Part shown: piece after piece, positions 60,268-64,000 of the stretch | Numbering within the stretch: the stretch's first letter is position 1 | Layout of the letters: every line of letters starts with the position of its first letter | Assembly: GCF_019469205.1 (NCBI RefSeq) | Contig: NZ_CP048265.1 | Location: 2,170,001 to 2,234,000, forward strand | Direction of reading: 5' to 3' | Origin: Gilliamella sp. ESL0405 | Lineage (GTDB): Bacteria > Pseudomonadota > Gammaproteobacteria > Enterobacterales > Orbaceae | Length of the DNA: 64,000 nt | Program-made: the position numbers and the translations under genes | Notes under the pieces: generated by a model | Seen by the model: the letters and a program-made list of their open reading frames with translations, nothing else | The model's database searches: none | Told to the model about the DNA's origin: nothing

Positions 60268-62043
60268 TTAATATATAATCATTTGCCCATCGACTTGGCG
60301 ATCGGGTTTTACATTCATTGTTCTAAGTACGCCGCCCATAATACGACTAAATACTGGAGCGGAAACTGAGCCGCCATAATACTGTCCGGCTTTTGGGTTA
60401 TCGATCACTACCACCAAAGAGTATTTGGGTGCTGAAGCAGGTGCAATACCTGCTGTATAAGCTAAATATTGATTAACATACCTGCCACCCGACAATTTTT
60501 TCGCTGTACCGGTTTTTACACCAACGCTGTAGCCGGGCACTGATGCTTTAGTTCCGCCACCAGTTACAGCTACGGCTTCCATTAATTGAACAACCGTTTT
60601 AGCAATTTTTTCAGAAACCACTCGTTTGCCTTCAACAGGTTGCGTTACTTTTAAAATAGAAACCGGTCGATAAATACCATAACTGCCAATAGTTGCATAA
60701 GCTCTGGCTAGTTGCACTGGAGTTACACTTAATCCATAGCCGAAAGCAAAAGTCGCACGTTCAATATCCGCCCATTTACGCGTTCTATCGGCTGCAATTG
60801 ATCCACTCACTTCGCCGCCCAAGCCTAACTCGGTAGGTTGTCCTAACCCAAAGCGACTATAAAATTCGACTAAGTCACCGGACTGCATTTTTAAAGCCAA
60901 CTTACTTACGCCAACGTTACTCGATTTTTCTAAAATACCTGCTAGATTAAGTGATTTCTGATATGACACATCTTTAATTTCATATCGATTAACTAAAAAA
61001 GGTCTGGTATCAATGACAGTATTTAAATCTGCAATTTTTTTCTCTAAAGCTGCCATAACAACAAGAGGTTTAACTGTTGACCCTGGCTCAAAAGCGTCTG
61101 TTACGGCACGATTTCTCAGTAAGCTATAATCAATTGATGATCGGTTATTTGGGTTATAAGACGGGCTTGTGGCCATAGCTAATATTTCACCCGTATGCAC
61201 ATCAACTAGTACCGCAGTTCCACTATCTGCTTTATTAAATTCAACTGCTTGGCTAAGCTCGCTATAAACTAAAGATTGCAATCGTTCATCAATACTTAAT
61301 GTTAAATCAGAAGCTACTTCACTTTCTGTTCGTTGTAGTTCTTCAATAACACGACCCAGTCGGTCACGTCTAACTACACGTTGTCCTGACTCACCAGTTA
61401 ACCACTTATTAAAGCTTTTTTCGATTCCTTCTGAACCTTTTTCAGTGCCATTTTGATCAATATCGGTTAGTCCAATTAACTGAGCAATATTTTGCGCTGC
61501 GGGGTAATAACGTTTTGATGTTTTAGCAAACGAAATTCCCGGTAATTTCAACTTTTTTAAGTAATCCGATATTGTCGGTGTTATTTGCTTAGACAAATAA
61601 ACAAAACGCATAGAGGGATTGCTTAACTTCTCTTCAAGCGTCGACATAGGTATATTTAATGTTTTTGCTAAACCTTGCCACCTTATATCATCAGCTTTTA
61701 CACCACCTTTTTGTACAACAATTTTTGGATCTGCCCAAACATCATACATAGGCACACTAACAGCAAGTGCTCGACCATTACGATCGGTAATCATTGCCCT
61801 TGGTGCGTCCATTTCCTGATGACGGATTGAACGTTTGTTGCCTTCTGAAATTAATTTCTCAGGCTCAATAATCTGTAAAATTGCCATTCGAACAATCAAG
61901 CTAACAATGGCAACTATGATAAAACCGTAAACTATATAAAAGCGATTAGGTGTAAAAAACTGTTTTTTACTGTTTAGTTTATTCGGTTTATTTGTCCTTA
62001 CTGAGTTCTTATCTTTTTTATGTTTAGTGACAGATTTCATCAT
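60268..62043 (-). CDS. ftsI: septal peptidoglycan transpeptidase FtsI (PBP3)
   Basis: 591 residues: cytoplasmic basic tail, one transmembrane helix about 32-55, a non-catalytic pedestal domain, and the class B transpeptidase domain with STVK (active Ser near 325), SSNV near 377 and KTGTAKK near 510. Cross-links septal peptidoglycan. Its ATG overlaps the ftsL stop. Confidence 0.98.
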   Translation of the reverse strand: MMKSVTKHKKDKNSVRTNKPNKLNSKKQFFTPNRFYIVYGFIIVAIVSLIVRMAILQIIEPEKLISEGNKRSIRHQEMDAPRAMITDRNGRALAVSVPMYDVWADPKIVVQKGGVKADDIRWQGLAKTLNIPMSTLEEKLSNPSMRFVYLSKQITPTISDYLKKLKLPGISFAKTSKRYYPAAQNIAQLIGLTDIDQNGTEKGSEGIEKSFNKWLTGESGQRVVRRDRLGRVIEELQRTESEVASDLTLSIDERLQSLVYSELSQAVEFNKADSGTAVLVDVHTGEILAMATSPSYNPNNRSSIDYSLLRNRAVTDAFEPGSTVKPLVVMAALEKKIADLNTVIDTRPFLVNRYEIKDVSYQKSLNLAGILEKSSNVGVSKLALKMQSGDLVEFYSRFGLGQPTELGLGGEVSGSIAADRTRKWADIERATFAFGYGLSVTPVQLARAYATIGSYGIYRPVSILKVTQPVEGKRVVSEKIAKTVVQLMEAVAVTGGGTKASVPGYSVGVKTGTAKKLSGGRYVNQYLAYTAGIAPASAPKYSLVVVIDNPKAGQYYGGSVSAPVFSRIMGGVLRTMNVKPDRQVDGQMIIY

Positions 62044-62402
62044 TTACTCTTTATCACAATAACGGTTTCATTTTGAGGTGTCACATAAGACATCCCTAAT
62101 TGATTTTTCGCTTTATCTTCAACTCGTTTTGGATCTGCAAGAACATTTTCTTCAATAACTAAATTTCGCCACTCGCTTTCTAGCACATCCTGTTCTAATA
62201 AAAGCTGCTCTCTTTCAAATAATTGTTTACGCACTTGTTGCGTTGTGATTAAAACCGCACCAGCAGAAAGAACAACAAAAATAAGCAATAATAGAGACAA
62301 TTTTTGGTGACCAAAAAGATCACCTACAATCAAACCAAATAAACTTTGAATTGGTCTTTTTGTGTTGTCTACATAATGACTATTATTTTGATTACTGTTC
62401 AT
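62040..62402 (-). CDS. ftsL: cell division protein FtsL
   Basis: 120 residues: short N-terminus, transmembrane helix about 33-53, then a coiled coil ([25 protein letters not shown]-like, about 62-90) and the [16 protein letters not shown] end. Bridges FtsQ and FtsB. Overlaps rsmH by 11 bp and ftsI by 4. Confidence 0.95.
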   Translation of the reverse strand: MNSNQNNSHYVDNTKRPIQSLFGLIVGDLFGHQKLSLLLLIFVVLSAGAVLITTQQVRKQLFEREQLLLEQDVLESEWRNLVIEENVLADPKRVEDKAKNQLGMSYVTPQNETVIVIKSK

Positions 62403-63330
62403 GTTTTCTTTCAGCTACCCTCAATATTGCACTACGTGAACGTGGATTATTATCAATTTCAACAGTAGTTGGCTTAATTTTGCCTAGTGAAGCTAACTTA
62501 GCAGTACCATATTGTTTTATCTGCTGTTGAGTTAATGGTAATCCCGCAGGAATATCTGGCCCTTTACTCTGTTTATTAATAAATTGTTTAACAATTCTAT
62601 CTTCTAAAGAGTGAAAACTAATTATGGCTAATCTTCCCTTATCGGCAAGTACGGACAAGCTACTATCTAATGCTTGTTCAACTTCTTCCAATTCACTATT
62701 AATGTAAATACGAATAGCTTGAAAACTACGTGTAGCAGGGTGTTTGTGCTTATCTTTTTTGGGTGTTGCTTTCTCAATTAAATTAGCTAACTCTAATGTG
62801 CGCGTTATTGGTGTAACTTTGTTTTGTTCCACAATTGCTCGGGCAATACGCTTGGCAAATTTTTCTTCGCCAAATGTTTTCAATACCCATGCAATATCAT
62901 CTTCATCACTTCTTAATAACCATTCGCTAGCAGTTAAGCCTTTATGATTATTCATACGCATATCAAGTGGACCATCTCGCATAAATGAAAACCCTCTTTG
63001 AGGATCATCTAATTGTGGAGATGAGACACCAAGATCGAGCAAAAATCCGTCTATTTTACCGATTAATCCTAAATCATCGAGATATTGATAAATATTTGAA
63101 AACTCACCTCGAATAAATTGAAATCGGGGATCATCTATTTTTTCAGCCTCTTGCTGTGCTCGCTCATCACGATCTATCGCAATAAGTTTTCCGTTTTTAC
63201 CTAGTTTTTCGAGTATAAGACGAGAATGCCCACCACGACCGAAAGTACCATCAACATAAATACCATTTTCTTTGATATTTAATGCAGAAACAGCTTCATT
63301 TAATAGTACCGTTGTATGTTGATAATTCAT
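62392..63330 (-). CDS. rsmH: 16S rRNA (cytosine-1402-N4) methyltransferase RsmH
   Basis: 312 residues: SAM-binding [10 protein letters not shown] near 28-37, [18 protein letters not shown] near 105-122, and [13 protein letters not shown] near 247. Methylates C1402 at the ribosomal P site. A GTG one codon upstream is an alternative start. 12-15 bp after mraZ. Confidence 0.97.
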   Translation of the reverse strand: MNYQHTTVLLNEAVSALNIKENGIYVDGTFGRGGHSRLILEKLGKNGKLIAIDRDERAQQEAEKIDDPRFQFIRGEFSNIYQYLDDLGLIGKIDGFLLDLGVSSPQLDDPQRGFSFMRDGPLDMRMNNHKGLTASEWLLRSDEDDIAWVLKTFGEEKFAKRIARAIVEQNKVTPITRTLELANLIEKATPKKDKHKHPATRSFQAIRIYINSELEEVEQALDSSLSVLADKGRLAIISFHSLEDRIVKQFINKQSKGPDIPAGLPLTQQQIKQYGTAKLASLGKIKPTTVEIDNNPRSRSAILRVAERKHEQ

Positions 63331-63345
63331 CACGCTTTTACTCTT

Positions 63346-63792
63346 TTAAATTGTTAAATTTTTTAAATTATCGGATAAGTTTTCAACATCTGCTGATATC
63401 GCAGCGATATCATCACTAATTTGTTGATACCAAATCGCTTCATCCCAAATTTCAAATTTGTTAGATTGGCCAACAAACATTGTATGTTTTTCTAATTTTG
63501 CATAGGTGCGTAGAGTTGGTGGCAACAATATTCTTCCGGCACTGTCCATTGGGCACTCTGTTGCATAACCGAGTAATAACCTTTTAATTCGCCGTTCAGC
63601 TTCAACAACAGAGGATAAAGTTGATAATTGTTTCTCTATTTGTTGCCATTCTGAAAGTGAGTAAAGTGTTAAACATGGGTGGTATAAGCCAATGGTACAT
63701 ACCATACCTTCGGACAAAAATTCACGATAACGAGTGGGAATAGCCATTCGCCCTTTGCTATCTAAATTGACCGAAATTGCACCACTAAACAT
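63346..63792 (-). CDS. mraZ: transcriptional regulator MraZ
   Basis: 148 residues with two SpoVT/AbrB-like repeats: DSKGRMAIPTRYREFL near 11-26 and DSAGRILLPPTLRTYA near 82-97. It represses the dcw promoter by binding repeated GTGG boxes as a ring-shaped oligomer. Starts the dcw operon; candidate boxes are at 63871-63894. Confidence 0.97.
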   Translation of the reverse strand: MFSGAISVNLDSKGRMAIPTRYREFLSEGMVCTIGLYHPCLTLYSLSEWQQIEKQLSTLSSVVEAERRIKRLLLGYATECPMDSAGRILLPPTLRTYAKLEKHTMFVGQSNKFEIWDEAIWYQQISDDIAAISADVENLSDNLKNLTI

Positions 63793-63870
63793 GAAAGCAC
63801 CATTTGTTATTAATTTTATTATTTTTAAAATGATTTAAAATCAAACAGTTAAATATTTTTTATATTTTTA

Positions 63871-63894
63871 CCACTTAACCCCACTTTTTACCAC
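63871..63894 (-). promoter_or_regulatory. MraZ operator of the dcw cluster
   Basis: Three GTGG boxes on the minus strand, at 63891-63894, 63881-63884 and 63871-63874, repeat every 10 bp in the context GTGGTAAAAA, GTGGGGTTAA, GTGGTAAAAA. E. coli MraZ binds three TGGGN boxes with the same period. Only the middle box has GTGGG here. The -10 is probably the downstream TATAAA. Confidence 0.75.
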
Positions 63895-64000
63895 AAAAGT
63901 AACAAAAATAATAGGTATTTAATCAATTAATTTCAGCCGTTTTATTTATAAAGATCATGATTGATGTTTATTTAAGAAAATTCAAACATAAATTATAAAT

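Overview
The window reads as chromosome of an AT-rich gammaproteobacterium. Gene order and protein sequences are enterobacteria-like (recA-recX-alaS-csrA-tRNA-Ser-tRNA-Arg, focA-pflB, yggX-mltC, a complete mraZ-to-lpxC division and cell-wall cluster, pqiABC). The low G+C, compact gene set and the mix of fermentative, sugar-acid, polyol and malate genes would suit a host-associated fermenter such as an Orbaceae (Gilliamella-like) gut symbiont; that placement is inference. No phage, insertion sequence or CRISPR array was recognised.

Layout. 1-3.7 kb: a minus-strand sugar-acid region with a D-mannonate dehydratase/RspA gene (cut by the window edge) and a GPH-family sugar transporter. It has a duplicated promoter module (CRP site plus 20-bp palindrome), a 160-bp direct repeat and a decayed reading frame. 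3.8-6.1 kb: pabA and a pabB-pabC fusion for p-aminobenzoate. 6.2-9.7 kb: pqiABC. 10-15.4 kb: SOS-controlled recA, recX, alaS, csrA, then one tRNA-Ser and three tRNA-Arg genes, one with a UCG anticodon. 15.9-19.1 kb: a small DUF4190-like membrane protein, serS and a RarD-like permease. 19.1-23.4 kb: pflA, pflB, focA (anaerobic pyruvate/formate metabolism). 23.5-29.5 kb: mltC, yggX, argD (with a tandem ArgR operator), engB, srkA, a GIY-YIG protein, a histidine phosphatase and a small membrane protein.

29.6-36.2 kb: a minus-strand polyol catabolic operon headed by its own GntR/UTRA regulator: class II aldolase, galactitol-type PTS IIA, IIB and IIC, FGGY kinase, zinc polyol dehydrogenase. A CRP site and three tandem 10-bp repeats lie in front of it. 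36.6-39.4 kb: an accessory stretch with a WaaY/RfaY-like kinase, an unrecognised lipoprotein and two 147-residue secreted proteins that are about 89% identical and arose by a recent tandem duplication. 40.1-45.1 kb: a malate/citrate module made of a 2-hydroxycarboxylate transporter, a short malic enzyme and a CitA/DcuS-type two-component system. 45.2 kb to the end: yfbR and the dcw cluster read on the minus strand (mraZ, rsmH, ftsL, ftsI, murE, murF, mraY, murD, ftsW, murG, murC, ddlB, ftsQ, ftsA, ftsZ, lpxC), with an MraZ-type operator upstream and a likely internal promoter before murC.

The best candidates for something new are the PTS plus FGGY-kinase polyol operon with its 10-bp-periodic operator, the duplicated secreted protein pair, the tRNA-Arg(UCG), and the duplicated promoter module around the RspA/GPH genes. 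Nothing here is clearly an undescribed defence or mobile system.
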